Shown here piece after piece: positions 25,192-35,279 of a stretch of DNA of 64,000 bases; the stretch's first letter is position 1, and every line of letters begins with the position of its first letter. A program made the position numbers and the translations under genes. Below the pieces are notes generated by a model that worked only from the letters and a program-made list of their open reading frames with translations, was not told the origin of the DNA and made no database searches. Source of the stretch: Paenibacillus allorhizosphaerae (lineage in GTDB: Bacteria > Bacillota > Bacilli > Paenibacillales > NBRC-103111); contig NZ_CAJVCE010000008.1 of assembly GCF_910594985.1 (NCBI RefSeq), positions 133,163 through 197,162 on the forward strand, given 5' to 3'.

Positions 25192-27396
25192 TCAATTGCC
25201 CTCGGCGGTGGCCATCGGCTCCAAATTTTTGTCCAGCGTGACCGTCACCTTGAAATAATCGCCGTCGATTTCGATGCGCAGCTCGCCGCCATGCAGGTCG
25301 ACAATGCTTTTGGCAATCGCTAGTCCTAAGCCGGAACCCTCGGTATGTCTCGATTGATCGCCGCGCTTGAACCGCTCGAGCAGCTCGTCGACCTCGAACT
25401 CGATCTCATAGGCGGATACGTTCTTTATGGTGAACATCACCTGATGTTCATTCTCGGTTAATGAGACGTATACCCGCGTGTTCGGCATGGCGTACTTTAA
25501 GGCGTTGCCAATCAAGTTTTCGAAGACGCGCCATATTTTTTTGCCGTCGAGCCGGGCTGGCACTTTATGTTCCGGTATGGAAACTTTGAACCGGCACGAA
25601 GACGCTTCGATGCGCTCGCTGAATTCCGCCATCGCCTGATTGAGCAGGGAAGCGACATTGACTGTTTCCAGATTCAGCTCCGCTGCGCCGCTGGCCATTT
25701 TGGACGCTTCGAACAGATCGTCGATCAACGCTTTCAGGCGCTGCGTTTTTCGATCCAGGACGGCGATATAAGCTTCGCGTTCCGCTTCAGTAATGTCGTT
25801 TTTTTTCAACAGATCGACGTAGCTGATAATGGAGGTGAGAGGCGTTTTCAAATCGTGCGAGACGTTCGTGATCAGCTCGGTTTTTAAACGCTCGCTCTTC
25901 ATTTGGTTTTGCAGCGAGGTTTGGAAACCGTCCTTCATGCTGTTTAGTTGTTGAGCAAGTCGGTACAGGTTGCCTTTGCCCGCAGGTTTGACCGTCGTTT
26001 CGAAGCGGCCCGCAGCGATCGCTTCGGAGCCGGCGACGATGGTATTGAAAGCCGCAACCCGTTTCAATACATAGGGCAGTACCGCAAATAAATAGAAAGC
26101 GATGTAAGCGGTGCAGAGCAGGACGGCAGCGTCCAGCCCATCGTCAAAAGCAATGGGGAGAATCACCGCTGTTACACCCAGTACAGCGGTCAAAGCGAAC
26201 AGAGCGGCCGATTTGAAAAACAAACCGCGATTGTCCAAGATTTGTGTAATCAGCACTTTTAGCTTACGGCTGTATGACGTTTCCCATTGACGGCGAAGCT
26301 CTCCTTTGGTCCGGAACAAAAACAAGGTCTCTTTGATTTGCACCAAAATGAATGCCGTGCATAAACAGAGGAAAAACCAAGGAAAAACGGCGTCAAAACG
26401 AAACGGTAGCTTGAATACCGATGCGAGATCCGCAAATACGAAGAACAGGTAGACGACAGCCAGCAGGATCAGCGCCCGAATATCAAGCGGAACCCGGCGG
26501 TATGGCACAATGATCGATTCGATCCATTGCGGGAGGCCGATTCGAAATTTGCGGGTGCCGTAAAGCGCTAAGGCAGCCATTAGCAAAGCAGCGCCGGCGA
26601 GAACGCATTCCTTGAGGAGTCGCTCCCGGATCGACAAATAATAGCGGTAATCGGCATGAATTTGGCTAAATTCTCTTGGTTCCTTGTATACAAGAATCGT
26701 GCCTTCCAGTCGATTTTGCTTGAAATACTGGCTGATGGACAACAGGTTCTCGGCTTCTCCAGGGGCGCTTGGAAAAGCATGCCAATACAGAGCCATGTCT
26801 TTCAGCCAGCCTTGATCGGGCTCGCCCGATAAATTCGTATAGATTTGGCCTGTGCCTTTATTTTTGATGAAGTAGCCGAAGATGCCGTCGCGGCGTTCCA
26901 CATTCCGCTTCACGTCTTTGTACTGATTTTCCAAAAAGGCGATATGCTCGGAAATATCGCGCTGCAGCTGGGCGTTCAGCTGGGCGGCCGCTTTTCCGAT
27001 CTGCTGGTTCATCTCCCCGGTCTGCGGTTGCGGCGGTGCCGTCCCGTCGACCGGTGCGTAAGCGCCGTTTGCTTCGTAGCTTCGGCGAATTTCTTGTTCC
27101 TTCTCGCGAATCATCGATTCGTAGCTGCTCCGCAATTTGCGGATATATTCCGTATTCGTCTTGGCGGCGGGTCCCCACTCCGGATAATTTTTTAGATCGA
27201 TATGATAATATTGGAGCAAATCCCATTCTACCGTGAGCTGCGACGTAAACGGTTCGCTTTGAAAGTAATAGTCGCTTTGCAAATAAGCGCGATTTCGGAT
27301 CACATCCCAGACCGAGAGCAGACCGACCAGCAGCAGTATAATCGCCAAACCCCAGATTAGAGCAGGATATCGTTTATTTTTCGATTTTGTATCCAA
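25192..27396 (-). CDS. membrane sensor histidine kinase
   Basis: The 734-residue protein has TM1 at about 10-30, a large external sensor region to about 265 with many charged helices, then about five further TMs up to residue 440, a HAMP-like linker, a HisKA domain with the phospho-accepting His in NVSHDLKTPLTSIISYVDLL (about residue 512), and an HATPase domain with N, G1 (GSGLGLAIAKSIVD) and F boxes. Its start overlaps the response regulator gene by 23 bp. The extra TM cluster after the sensor loop is uncommon among simple kinases. Confidence 0.93.
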   Translation of the reverse strand: MDTKSKNKRYPALIWGLAIILLLVGLLSVWDVIRNRAYLQSDYYFQSEPFTSQLTVEWDLLQYYHIDLKNYPEWGPAAKTNTEYIRKLRSSYESMIREKEQEIRRSYEANGAYAPVDGTAPPQPQTGEMNQQIGKAAAQLNAQLQRDISEHIAFLENQYKDVKRNVERRDGIFGYFIKNKGTGQIYTNLSGEPDQGWLKDMALYWHAFPSAPGEAENLLSISQYFKQNRLEGTILVYKEPREFSQIHADYRYYLSIRERLLKECVLAGAALLMAALALYGTRKFRIGLPQWIESIIVPYRRVPLDIRALILLAVVYLFFVFADLASVFKLPFRFDAVFPWFFLCLCTAFILVQIKETLFLFRTKGELRRQWETSYSRKLKVLITQILDNRGLFFKSAALFALTAVLGVTAVILPIAFDDGLDAAVLLCTAYIAFYLFAVLPYVLKRVAAFNTIVAGSEAIAAGRFETTVKPAGKGNLYRLAQQLNSMKDGFQTSLQNQMKSERLKTELITNVSHDLKTPLTSIISYVDLLKKNDITEAEREAYIAVLDRKTQRLKALIDDLFEASKMASGAAELNLETVNVASLLNQAMAEFSERIEASSCRFKVSIPEHKVPARLDGKKIWRVFENLIGNALKYAMPNTRVYVSLTENEHQVMFTIKNVSAYEIEFEVDELLERFKRGDQSRHTEGSGLGLAIAKSIVDLHGGELRIEIDGDYFKVTVTLDKNLEPMATAEGN

Positions 27397-28069
27397 TGCC
27401 CCACACCACCTTCAAATATTGCGGTTCCTTCGGGTTGATTTCGATCTTTTCCCGAATTCTCCGCACATGGACGGCAACCGTATTTTCCGCATTGATATAC
27501 GGCTCTTTCCATACGAGTTCGTAAATCTCTTCAATCGAAAATACGCGTCCTTTATGCTCCATCAGCAGCTCGAGAATTTTGAATTCCGTGGCCGTGAGCC
27601 GAACTTCCTCCTGATCGACGGTGACCGATTTGGTCCGCTTGTTCAGCGTCAGTCCTTTGACCCGCAGCTCGTCCTCGCTTGGCTTGTAATTGCCGAGGTG
27701 CCTGTACCGCCTTAATTGCGACTTCACCCGGGCGGTCAGCTCCAGAGGATTGAACGGCTTGCCGAGGTAATCGTCCGCTCCGACCGTAAGGCCGAGAATT
27801 TTATCGGTATCCTCGGTTTTGGCAGACAGCATCAAGATCGGGATGTTTCGGCTTTCTCTTATTTTGAAAGTCGTCTTGATTCCGTCGAGCCGGGGCATCA
27901 TGATGTCCAAGATGATCAGATGAATGTCCTCCCGCTCCAGTACGGCGAGCGCAGCCAATCCGTCCCCCGCTTTAAACACGTTCATGTTCTCGTTCTTCAA
28001 ATAAATTTCGATCGCTTCTTGAATTTCCACCTCGTCGTCGACAACGAGGACGTTGTAAGTTGATGGCAT
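27374..28069 (-). CDS. OmpR-family response regulator
   Basis: The ATG at 28069 has AAGGAG upstream and gives MPSTYNVLVVDDEVEIQ. The receiver domain has the acidic pocket VVDDE, the phospho-acceptor Asp in LIILDIMMPRLDG and the conserved Lys in GADDYLGKPFNPLEL. A winged-helix DNA-binding domain fills residues about 130-231 (LTATEFKILELLMEHKGRVF, VHVRRIREKI). It is the first gene of a two-gene operon with the kinase. The regulon is unknown. Confidence 0.95.
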   Translation of the reverse strand: MPSTYNVLVVDDEVEIQEAIEIYLKNENMNVFKAGDGLAALAVLEREDIHLIILDIMMPRLDGIKTTFKIRESRNIPILMLSAKTEDTDKILGLTVGADDYLGKPFNPLELTARVKSQLRRYRHLGNYKPSEDELRVKGLTLNKRTKSVTVDQEEVRLTATEFKILELLMEHKGRVFSIEEIYELVWKEPYINAENTVAVHVRRIREKIEINPKEPQYLKVVWGIGYKIEK

Positions 28070-28208
28070 GGTTATACTCCTTGAACTTGGAATTCCGATT
28101 CGTGCGCTTTTCGCGAAAGGCATACATCTATACTAAAAGAAACGTTTAACAAATTACCAATGAAAAATCTTACAACTTTATGAAGATGATGGCTGTGTTA
28201 GCCGCGCG

Positions 28209-28258
28209 GAAAAAAATAAGCTCAGCCCGGCCGCTTGGAGCGGCTAGCGGACTAAGCT
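28209..28258 (-). terminator. terminator of the large AraC regulator gene
   Basis: On the minus strand AGCTTAGTCCG (plus 28248-28258) pairs with CGGGCTGAGCT (plus 28219-28229), G-T pairs allowed, and a TATTTTTTT run follows. Confidence 0.75.
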
Positions 28259-28283
28259 GTTAACGGTCAACCGGCATGCGTAT

Positions 28284-30557
28284 TTACGCCTGGCCCCACT
28301 CCTCGTTGGCTTTGCGAAACTCCCCCGGGGGAACGCCCAACGATTTCTTGAACATGCGGATAAATGAATTGACGCTTTGATAGCCGACCAGTAAGGAAAC
28401 GTCCTGAATTTTGAGATCGGTTTGCAGCAGCAGCTCCTGCGCTTTGCGAATGCGGAACGTGTTGACATAATCGCTGAAATTCGTTCCTTTTTTTTCCTTG
28501 AAGTAAGTGGACAAATAAGCGGGCGAAATATTAAGCTTGTCGGCCAGCAGGTCCAAAGACAAATCCTCCCGGTAGTGCGCTTCTACATACTCAATAACGA
28601 AGCCGGTAATATAGTCGGTTTCCGCTTTCTTCTTCTTGATCAGTGCGGAGGCCGAAGCCAGGAAGTAAGACATAAACCGCTCATAATGCTCGAATTGATA
28701 GCAGTCCCGAATTTGATCGTACGGGGAATAGGAAGGAAAGGCTGTCTCCATCTCCAGCCGCAGCGAATCGAAGGCGCGGTCGACCTTCTGAATGACCTCT
28801 GCGGCGTACCCGGCGAATTGAGCGGCGGTCGCCCCCTTGCGGTGCATGGAATGGAGCGTCCGCTTCACCAGCTGCAGTACGCCGTTTTCGTTCCCGGCGA
28901 GCAGATTGGCGGTAAACTCCTGTTCCTCTTGCGGGCTCCAGCCGGTCTTTTCCGGGACGATGTCCTCCTCGGTAATGATTTGCGTTTCTTCACCCAGTTT
29001 CCTCAGCTTGATCCGGTGCAGCAAATATTCGTATGCATCCGTAAACTCGGAGGAATCCCGATGAACCGGACTGAATGCGACGGTAATGAGGCAATATTTT
29101 TTGTCCATATCGAACACTTGCTTGAAAAACTGCAAAATTTCCGTCACATCGCGTCCGCCGGCGTCTTCGGGGAAAATCATCGTCAATATTTGATCCCGTT
29201 CCACTTGAAAGGTGAGACAGTCTTTGTAATACTCCGCGAAATGCGATTGGATGAACTCGCGAATGTAGTAGGACGCGCGGTTTTGTTCGACCTCGAGCTC
29301 TTCCTGAAACCGCTGCAGGAAGCTGAGCTGGAACAGGACGAGCATGAACGGCTTGTTCGGCTCGGGCTGCAGCTTTCCGTCGCCCATCTGCGTGTGGATC
29401 ATTTTGATTTTGTTGATATAGGCGTAGTACTTGAGGAAAGAATTTTTCTGGTTCAAATCCGTGTTAATGTCTTGATTTCGCTTGAACATATCGCTGAGCT
29501 GATCGCTGATGAGATCGAATTCCTTGATCCGGCTGCGCGGCGAAGCCGAGAAATTGAGCTGCTGAATCGACCTGACGATATTGGCGATCGGGTTGTTTAC
29601 TTTCAGACTGAACACGATGGAGACGCCGATGCTGATGACAATAGCGGCAACGAGCAGCATGGCGAGCAGGATGTTCATGCGCACAATTTGGGAAGCGATC
29701 CGTTCGTTCGGAATAATGCTCAAATACGTGAAGCCGCTCTCGACCCCTTTTTGGTAAAAATAATAATTGTTCCCTTTCTTTACAAAGCCCTGATGGTCGG
29801 GAAGCGAAGGGAACGAAAGGCTGTCTGTCTCGCCGGAGGCGCTGAACAGCAGCTGCCCGTCGCTGTTGCTAATAAAAAACCGGTTCCCCAGGGACGGCTG
29901 GAAAAACGCGTCGTACAGCTTGGCGCTGTCCAGAAAGGCGATAATGGCAAACTGGCTGTTGTAGGAGTTCTTGATCAGGAGAGGCATGAAGGTGCCTTTG
30001 ACGACCTGGTTCTCCAAGCCTTGTTCCACAAAGGTCGCCGACGGATAAACTTTGAAGCTGAGCGGCTTGCCGATCTCTGCCTTCCAGAAATCGGGCGTAT
30101 ATTGATCCGATTTGTAAAATTTGGTAAACATGGCCTCGGTGCTGCTGCTACCGTCCTTCTCAATAACAACGGACCGGTCTGAAAAAAAATAAATCATATT
30201 GTTCAAAAACAGCAGCGGGTTCTGGAGCATTTGCTGCAAATCTTTGCGCACCTGGTAGACGACGTCGTAGAACGTTCCATCCGCCTGACCGCTGCTGAGA
30301 ATCGGCGCTTTGTCGTTAAAATAAAGGCTGAGTCCCAAATTCCGTACGAGGTTCAGATGCTTCTCGTAATTGTTCACCGTCGCATTCAGGTTGAGGCTGT
30401 TGTTCTTAATAATTTCACCCTGGATGTTGGTTAGAAAAAAACGGTACGACACGAAGTTGAAAGAGACGAGCAGTACAATGATGACGATGAAGCTGGTCAG
30501 CAGTTTGAAAAACAAAGAACGGCTGGCGGCTGTTCGCTGTATCGTCTCCTGGATCAT
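28284..30557 (-). CDS. membrane-bound AraC-family regulator (Cache-type sensor)
   Basis: This 757-residue protein has a TM at about 18-40, an extracytoplasmic sensor region to about 300, a second TM (LLAMLLVAAIVISIGVSIVF), a HAMP-like linker, a central helical region, and an AraC DNA-binding domain at about 650-750 (LSLDLLADKLNISPAYLSTY, IQDVSLLVGYQSVNSFIRMF, GVPPGEFRK). Such proteins are common in Paenibacillus and sense glycans or a loaded binding protein at the cell surface. It is divergent from the LplB/YtcP importer operon, which it probably activates. Confidence 0.92.
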   Translation of the reverse strand: MIQETIQRTAASRSLFFKLLTSFIVIIVLLVSFNFVSYRFFLTNIQGEIIKNNSLNLNATVNNYEKHLNLVRNLGLSLYFNDKAPILSSGQADGTFYDVVYQVRKDLQQMLQNPLLFLNNMIYFFSDRSVVIEKDGSSSTEAMFTKFYKSDQYTPDFWKAEIGKPLSFKVYPSATFVEQGLENQVVKGTFMPLLIKNSYNSQFAIIAFLDSAKLYDAFFQPSLGNRFFISNSDGQLLFSASGETDSLSFPSLPDHQGFVKKGNNYYFYQKGVESGFTYLSIIPNERIASQIVRMNILLAMLLVAAIVISIGVSIVFSLKVNNPIANIVRSIQQLNFSASPRSRIKEFDLISDQLSDMFKRNQDINTDLNQKNSFLKYYAYINKIKMIHTQMGDGKLQPEPNKPFMLVLFQLSFLQRFQEELEVEQNRASYYIREFIQSHFAEYYKDCLTFQVERDQILTMIFPEDAGGRDVTEILQFFKQVFDMDKKYCLITVAFSPVHRDSSEFTDAYEYLLHRIKLRKLGEETQIITEEDIVPEKTGWSPQEEQEFTANLLAGNENGVLQLVKRTLHSMHRKGATAAQFAGYAAEVIQKVDRAFDSLRLEMETAFPSYSPYDQIRDCYQFEHYERFMSYFLASASALIKKKKAETDYITGFVIEYVEAHYREDLSLDLLADKLNISPAYLSTYFKEKKGTNFSDYVNTFRIRKAQELLLQTDLKIQDVSLLVGYQSVNSFIRMFKKSLGVPPGEFRKANEEWGQA

Positions 30558-30803
30558 CCGAGCCCCTCCTCATCCTGTCCTTTCGATTAATAAAATTATA
30601 CCACCGGGCTTTCGCCAGAGGAACCGTTTTGCCGCAATCGGCCGATCTCCATTTTTTTAACTAGTTACCGATTTTTTAAGTTTTCGTAATACGGCTAATG
30701 TTTGCAAGACATGGCGATAGGCGACGAACCCTTTTGCGGCTTATGATAGGCCCATAGCAGGAAACATCGCTGCACAAAAAAAGGGGAGGGAGGAGGATAT
30801 GCT

Positions 30804-31775
30804 ATGGCAGGCACGGAAAGTGTTCAGGTAGACGATTCGCGTAGAACGACAATTCGCAACCGGAGCGCATTTGCGGCCGGTTGGAAAAAAATCAAGAAAA
30901 GCAAATATTTGCTGCTGCTGTTTCTGCCCTGTTTGGTGTACTTCATCTTATTCAAATACATGCCGATGTTCGGCATCGTCATCTCCTTCAAAAATTACAA
31001 CTTGTATAAAGGCATTTGGGGGAGCGACTGGGTAGGCTTGAAATATTACAAGATGTTTTTTGCCAATCCCGATTTTTTCGTTTTATTGCGCAACACGTTT
31101 CTGCTCGGGCTGTATAAGCTGATCTTCGGCTTTCCGGCGCCGATCGTGCTCGCGCTCATGTTGAACGAAGTCAAGCATGCCTTTTTCAAGCGGTTTGTGC
31201 AGACGGCGAGCTATTTGCCGCATTTTATATCCAATGTCGTCATCGCCAGCATGGTCGTCATGTTCCTGTCGCCGTCCGGCGGACTCGTGAACCGGCTGCT
31301 CGGAGCGTTCGGCACGGAGCCGATCAACTTCCTGGTGCTGCCCGAGCTGTTCCGTTCCATCTATGTAGCGTCCGAAATATGGCAGCATATCGGCTGGGAA
31401 ACGATCATTTATTTGGCGGCGCTGACGTCGATCGATTCGATGCTGTACGAAGCGGCGGAGATGGACGGAGCGGGGCGCTTCAAGAAGCTGCTGCACGTCA
31501 CATTGCCGGGCATCGCACCGGCCATCGTCATCTTGTTTGTGCTCAACGTCGGTAAGGTGCTGGAGATCGGGTTCGAGAAGGTGTTCTTGCTGTATACCCC
31601 CGCAACGTATGAAACCGCCGATATTTTGAGTACCTATGTGTATCGCATCGGGCTACTGCAGGGCAATTTCAGCTATGCGGCGGCGATCGACCTGTTCACC
31701 GGCGTTGTCAGCCTTATATTCATCTGCTCGGCGAATTATCTCAGCCGGAAGCTGTCCGAAACAAGCTTGTGGTGA
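30804..31775 (+). CDS. ABC transporter permease, LplB type
   Basis: The 323-residue protein has about six TMs and the EAA-type loop around YEAAEMDGAGRFKKLLHVTLPGI, where ATPases dock. The N-terminal KYLLLLFLPCLVYFILFKYMPMFG segment (about 36-58) is typical of LplB permeases for oligosaccharides. GGGGAGGGAGGAGG precedes the ATG. It forms an importer with the next two genes. No ATPase gene is present, so a shared MsmK/MsmX-type ATPase elsewhere is expected. Confidence 0.94.
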   Translation: MAGTESVQVDDSRRTTIRNRSAFAAGWKKIKKSKYLLLLFLPCLVYFILFKYMPMFGIVISFKNYNLYKGIWGSDWVGLKYYKMFFANPDFFVLLRNTFLLGLYKLIFGFPAPIVLALMLNEVKHAFFKRFVQTASYLPHFISNVVIASMVVMFLSPSGGLVNRLLGAFGTEPINFLVLPELFRSIYVASEIWQHIGWETIIYLAALTSIDSMLYEAAEMDGAGRFKKLLHVTLPGIAPAIVILFVLNVGKVLEIGFEKVFLLYTPATYETADILSTYVYRIGLLQGNFSYAAAIDLFTGVVSLIFICSANYLSRKLSETSLW

Positions 31776-31793
31776 GAAGGAGGTGAACGATGC

Positions 31794-32660
31794 GTGAAAC
31801 GAAAATGGACTTTATTCGGCGTGGTGAACGGATTGATCCTGCTGGGCGTCGTCGTCGTCACTTTATACCCGTTTCTTTATATGGCGGCCGTGTCTTTGAG
31901 TAAAGACGTCTACGTGATGAAGGGCCTCGTCACATGGTATCCGAAAGGGTTCAATGTGGATATGTACAAGTTGGTGCTGAAAGATCCGCGCATCTTCCAG
32001 TCCTATCTCAATACGATCGTATACACGGTGGTCGGCACGGCGATCTCGCTGGCGGTCACTTCCGCAGGGGCGTACGCGCTATCGAAAAAAACGATGATTT
32101 TTCACCGCGGTTTTACGCTGATGATAATATTTACGATGTTTTTCAGCGGCGGGATGATTCCGACGTTCCTGATCGTCAAATCGTACGGGCTGATGGACAC
32201 GATATGGGCGATGGTGCTTCCCGGAGCGGTCAGCACTTGGAATTTGCTCGTCATGCGCACCTTTTTCCTCGGCATTCCGGCGGAGCTGGAAGAGTCGGGC
32301 CGGATGGACGGTTTGAACGACCTAGGCATCTTTTGGCGAATCGTCATCCCGTTGTCCAAGGCGGTTTTCGCCACCATCGGTTTGTTCTATGCCGTGGCGA
32401 TGTGGAACAATTTCATGCTTCCGCTGCTTTACTTGCGGGACCCGAATATGTTCCCGCTGCAAGTCATCCTGCGCAACATCGTATTGGCCGGCCAAATCAA
32501 CTCGGCGGAAGCGAGCAGCATCGGAGGCGACAATATGGTCGTGGAGGAATCGCTCAAGTTCGCGACCATTATGGTATCGACGGTACCGATCCTCATCGTC
32601 TATCCGCTGCTCCAAAAATATTTCGTGAAAGGCGTCATGATCGGCGCGGTCAAAGGGTAA
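31794..32660 (+). CDS. carbohydrate ABC transporter permease, YtcP type
   Basis: The start is GTG at 31794 (AAGGAGG 10 nt upstream); an out-of-frame ATG at 31790 is not used. The 288-residue protein has six TMs and the ELEESGRMDGLNDLGIFWRI coupling loop, and ends in KGVMIGAVKG, a strong signature of YtcP/AraQ-type permeases. It is the second permease of the importer, 18 bp after LplB. Confidence 0.94.
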   Translation: MKRKWTLFGVVNGLILLGVVVVTLYPFLYMAAVSLSKDVYVMKGLVTWYPKGFNVDMYKLVLKDPRIFQSYLNTIVYTVVGTAISLAVTSAGAYALSKKTMIFHRGFTLMIIFTMFFSGGMIPTFLIVKSYGLMDTIWAMVLPGAVSTWNLLVMRTFFLGIPAELEESGRMDGLNDLGIFWRIVIPLSKAVFATIGLFYAVAMWNNFMLPLLYLRDPNMFPLQVILRNIVLAGQINSAEASSIGGDNMVVEESLKFATIMVSTVPILIVYPLLQKYFVKGVMIGAVKG

Positions 32661-32734
32661 GCCCTGGTGCTGTGGGGGAAATTCCGTGTTGAAAGCTTTG
32701 AACATAAATCCGCCAAAAAAAAGGAGAGATTGGG

Positions 32735-34261
32735 ATGAAAAAGGGGATATTCGCATCCGCATCGGTAGTGCTTGCGCTGGGAGCGGTTGTCGGTTGCAGC
32801 GGGGGCGATAAGGCGCCGCAGGCAGCGGGAGGCGATAGCGGAGGGGCCAATACCAAGAAGACCTTCACTATGCTGACGGAATCGCATCCGAGCTGGCCGT
32901 ACAACAAAGACTGGCTGATCTGGAAGCTGATTGAAGAGAAGACGGGCGTCACGCTGAATATGCAGGTGCCGTCAGGCAAGCTGGCCGATACCATCAACCT
33001 GAACGTCGCTTCCGGCAACATGCCGGACATTATGTTCATGCTCGACCGCGGACAGGCGAACAAATTCGGTCAGCAGGGCGCGCTCGTCAACATTTTGGAG
33101 TATACGGATCAGATGCCGAACTTTAAAAAATGGATGGCCCAATATCCGGACGACACCCGCTCGGCCATCGCCGCCGACGGCAAAATGTACATGTTCCCGA
33201 ACCAGGGCTTCGGCGAAACGAACCGGATGGTATGGCTGTACCGGGAAGATATTTTCAAGAAGAACAATTTGAAGGTTCCCGCCAACTACGATGAGCTGTA
33301 CGAGACGCTTAAAAAGTTGAAGCAGCTGTATCCGAATACGTACCCGTTCAGCACCCGTTTCGGCATGGATCTGGCCTTGATGAAAAACTTGTCCGCCAAT
33401 TTCGATACGAATGAAGGCTTTTATGTCGATCCGAAAACGAAAGCGGTCAAATACGGACCGATCGAGGACGGCTACAAGAAGATGGTGGAGTATCTCGCCA
33501 AGTTTTACAAAGACGGACTGATGCCGGCCGATTGGCTGACGATGGATACGAAGCAGTGGCAAGATATTATGTCAACGAACAAATCGTTCGTCACGGTCGA
33601 TTACATCAGCCGGATCGATTTCTTCAACGCATCGCTGCGCAAAGATAATCCCGAATTTACGATTAACTTAATGGCGCCACCGGCCGGATCGCCGGGCGGC
33701 AAGCAGGTGAACGCGTTCACCAGTTACCTCGAATCGGGGATGACGGTCTCTTCCACCTCGAAAAATATTAAAGACATCATGAAATTTATTGACTTTTATT
33801 ATACGGAAAATGGAAGAGATATTGCCAGCTGGGGCCAAGAAGGTGTAACCTATACGGTAGAAAATGGCAAGAAGAAGATCAAGTCCGAGTTCATTGATAT
33901 CGCCGACCTGCGCAAAAAGACGGGGCTCGCAACGAACGGCGCTTACCAATGGATCGATTACGACGCGCATTTGTCTCTGGCTTCCAAGGAGCTTCAAGCG
34001 GCTTACACGGAGTCGCGGAAATATGACGGCCCTTACAACCAAAAGCCTGCTTTCAACGAGAAGGAGCTGGAAACGATCTCGACGATCGGTCAAGCGATCG
34101 ATAAGAACCGGCTGGAGACGATTTCCAAGTTCATTCTCGGAACGAAGAGCATGGACGAATGGGACAAATACGTGGATGGCGTCAAGAAGCTCGGACTTCA
34201 GCAGCTGCTCGACACGTACAAAACCGCCTACGACCGCACGTCGAACGTTAGTCTGAAGTAG
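32735..34261 (+). CDS. extracellular solute-binding lipoprotein of the LplB/YtcP importer
   Basis: A lipoprotein signal ends in AVVGC (Cys21). The 508-residue length and motifs (MFMLDRGQANKFGQQGALVNI, FGETNRMVWLYREDIFKKNN) fit LplA-type binding proteins for complex oligosaccharides. It follows the two permease genes by 74 bp with a GGAGAG ribosome site and completes the importer. Confidence 0.94.
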   Translation: MKKGIFASASVVLALGAVVGCSGGDKAPQAAGGDSGGANTKKTFTMLTESHPSWPYNKDWLIWKLIEEKTGVTLNMQVPSGKLADTINLNVASGNMPDIMFMLDRGQANKFGQQGALVNILEYTDQMPNFKKWMAQYPDDTRSAIAADGKMYMFPNQGFGETNRMVWLYREDIFKKNNLKVPANYDELYETLKKLKQLYPNTYPFSTRFGMDLALMKNLSANFDTNEGFYVDPKTKAVKYGPIEDGYKKMVEYLAKFYKDGLMPADWLTMDTKQWQDIMSTNKSFVTVDYISRIDFFNASLRKDNPEFTINLMAPPAGSPGGKQVNAFTSYLESGMTVSSTSKNIKDIMKFIDFYYTENGRDIASWGQEGVTYTVENGKKKIKSEFIDIADLRKKTGLATNGAYQWIDYDAHLSLASKELQAAYTESRKYDGPYNQKPAFNEKELETISTIGQAIDKNRLETISKFILGTKSMDEWDKYVDGVKKLGLQQLLDTYKTAYDRTSNVSLK

Positions 34262-34282
34262 CAGGAAAGGAGTTCTTCGGCC

Positions 34283-35269
34283 ATGAGTTACCGCGTTGCA
34301 TTGGTAGGGGCAGGAGGCATTGCCGCCAGGCATCTGGAGGCGCTCGCGAAGACGGACCGGTTTCGGTCCGTTTCCGCCGCCGATCTGGACCGGGACAAAG
34401 TCGAGAAGCTGTCGGCCCAGTACGGCATTGGGCCCTATACCGATTACAAGGAAATGATCGAACGGGAAAAGCCGGATATTGCGGTCATCACGCTTCCCCA
34501 TTTCCTGCACAAGGAAGCCGCTGTCTTCTGCGCGGAGCGGGGCTGCCACATGCTGCTCGAGAAGCCGCTGGCTTTGACGCTTGCGGAATGCGACGATATT
34601 GCCGAGGCGGTAAGGCGCAGCGGCGTCCGTCTGCTGGTAGGCCACACGCAGCACTATATCGCCGAGAACCGGAAGGCGAAGCAGCTGATCGAGCAAGGCG
34701 ATTTAGGCGCGCTAGTCATGATTAACGATACGCGTCATATTCATTATTACCGGGATGACCGTCCGGGCTGGTTTCTGGAGAAAGAGAAGGCGGGAGGCGG
34801 AATCCTCTTCAATCTCGGATCGCATTCGATTGACAAAATCCAGTGGCTTTCGTCCATCCGGATTACCGGGGTCAAAGCGGTGCTGTCCCATTACGGTCCA
34901 AGGGGCGACGTGGAAGGCAGCGGGCTCGTCTTTATGGATACGGACGCCGGCGTCCCGGCGACGATTGCCCAATCCGGCTACCCGGGTGCCTCAAGGAATG
35001 AGACGGAATTTGTGTTTACAAGAGGCATGCTTCGAGTGGCGACGGGGCAAAGTCTCTGGATCAGCGACGGCGGGGAATACCGAAAAGTCCCGGTTGATCC
35101 GCAGGCAGCGCCTTTTGTGCTGCAGTTTGAGGACTTGGCACGCTACATCGATACAGGTATGGAACCGGAATGCGGACTGGATTATGCGCGCAGCGTTGTC
35201 GCCGTAACGGAAGCGATTTATCGTTCTCATGAACAGAAGTCGTATTGCATCGTACAAAACGGTAAATGA
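34283..35269 (+). CDS. Gfo/Idh/MocA-family oxidoreductase 2
   Basis: The Rossmann motif VALVGAGGIAARHLEAL opens the 328-residue protein, LEKPLALTLAECDDIA is the EKP motif, and GGILFNLGSHSIDKIQWL carries the catalytic-type His. It should be an NAD(P)-dependent sugar or inositol dehydrogenase in the cytoplasm. It follows the binding-protein gene by 21 bp, so it acts on the imported sugar or its product. Confidence 0.92.
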   Translation: MSYRVALVGAGGIAARHLEALAKTDRFRSVSAADLDRDKVEKLSAQYGIGPYTDYKEMIEREKPDIAVITLPHFLHKEAAVFCAERGCHMLLEKPLALTLAECDDIAEAVRRSGVRLLVGHTQHYIAENRKAKQLIEQGDLGALVMINDTRHIHYYRDDRPGWFLEKEKAGGGILFNLGSHSIDKIQWLSSIRITGVKAVLSHYGPRGDVEGSGLVFMDTDAGVPATIAQSGYPGASRNETEFVFTRGMLRVATGQSLWISDGGEYRKVPVDPQAAPFVLQFEDLARYIDTGMEPECGLDYARSVVAVTEAIYRSHEQKSYCIVQNGK

Positions 35270-35279
35270 GGTGAATCGA

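Noticed and set aside
28422..30182. 586-codon plus-strand open frame inside the AraC regulator gene
   Set aside because: Antisense shadow; the minus strand carries an unmistakable AraC domain and membrane segments.
30558..30803. riboswitch or regulatory RNA upstream of the LplB operon
   Set aside because: No conserved riboswitch core or terminator/antiterminator pair could be seen in the 246 bp.
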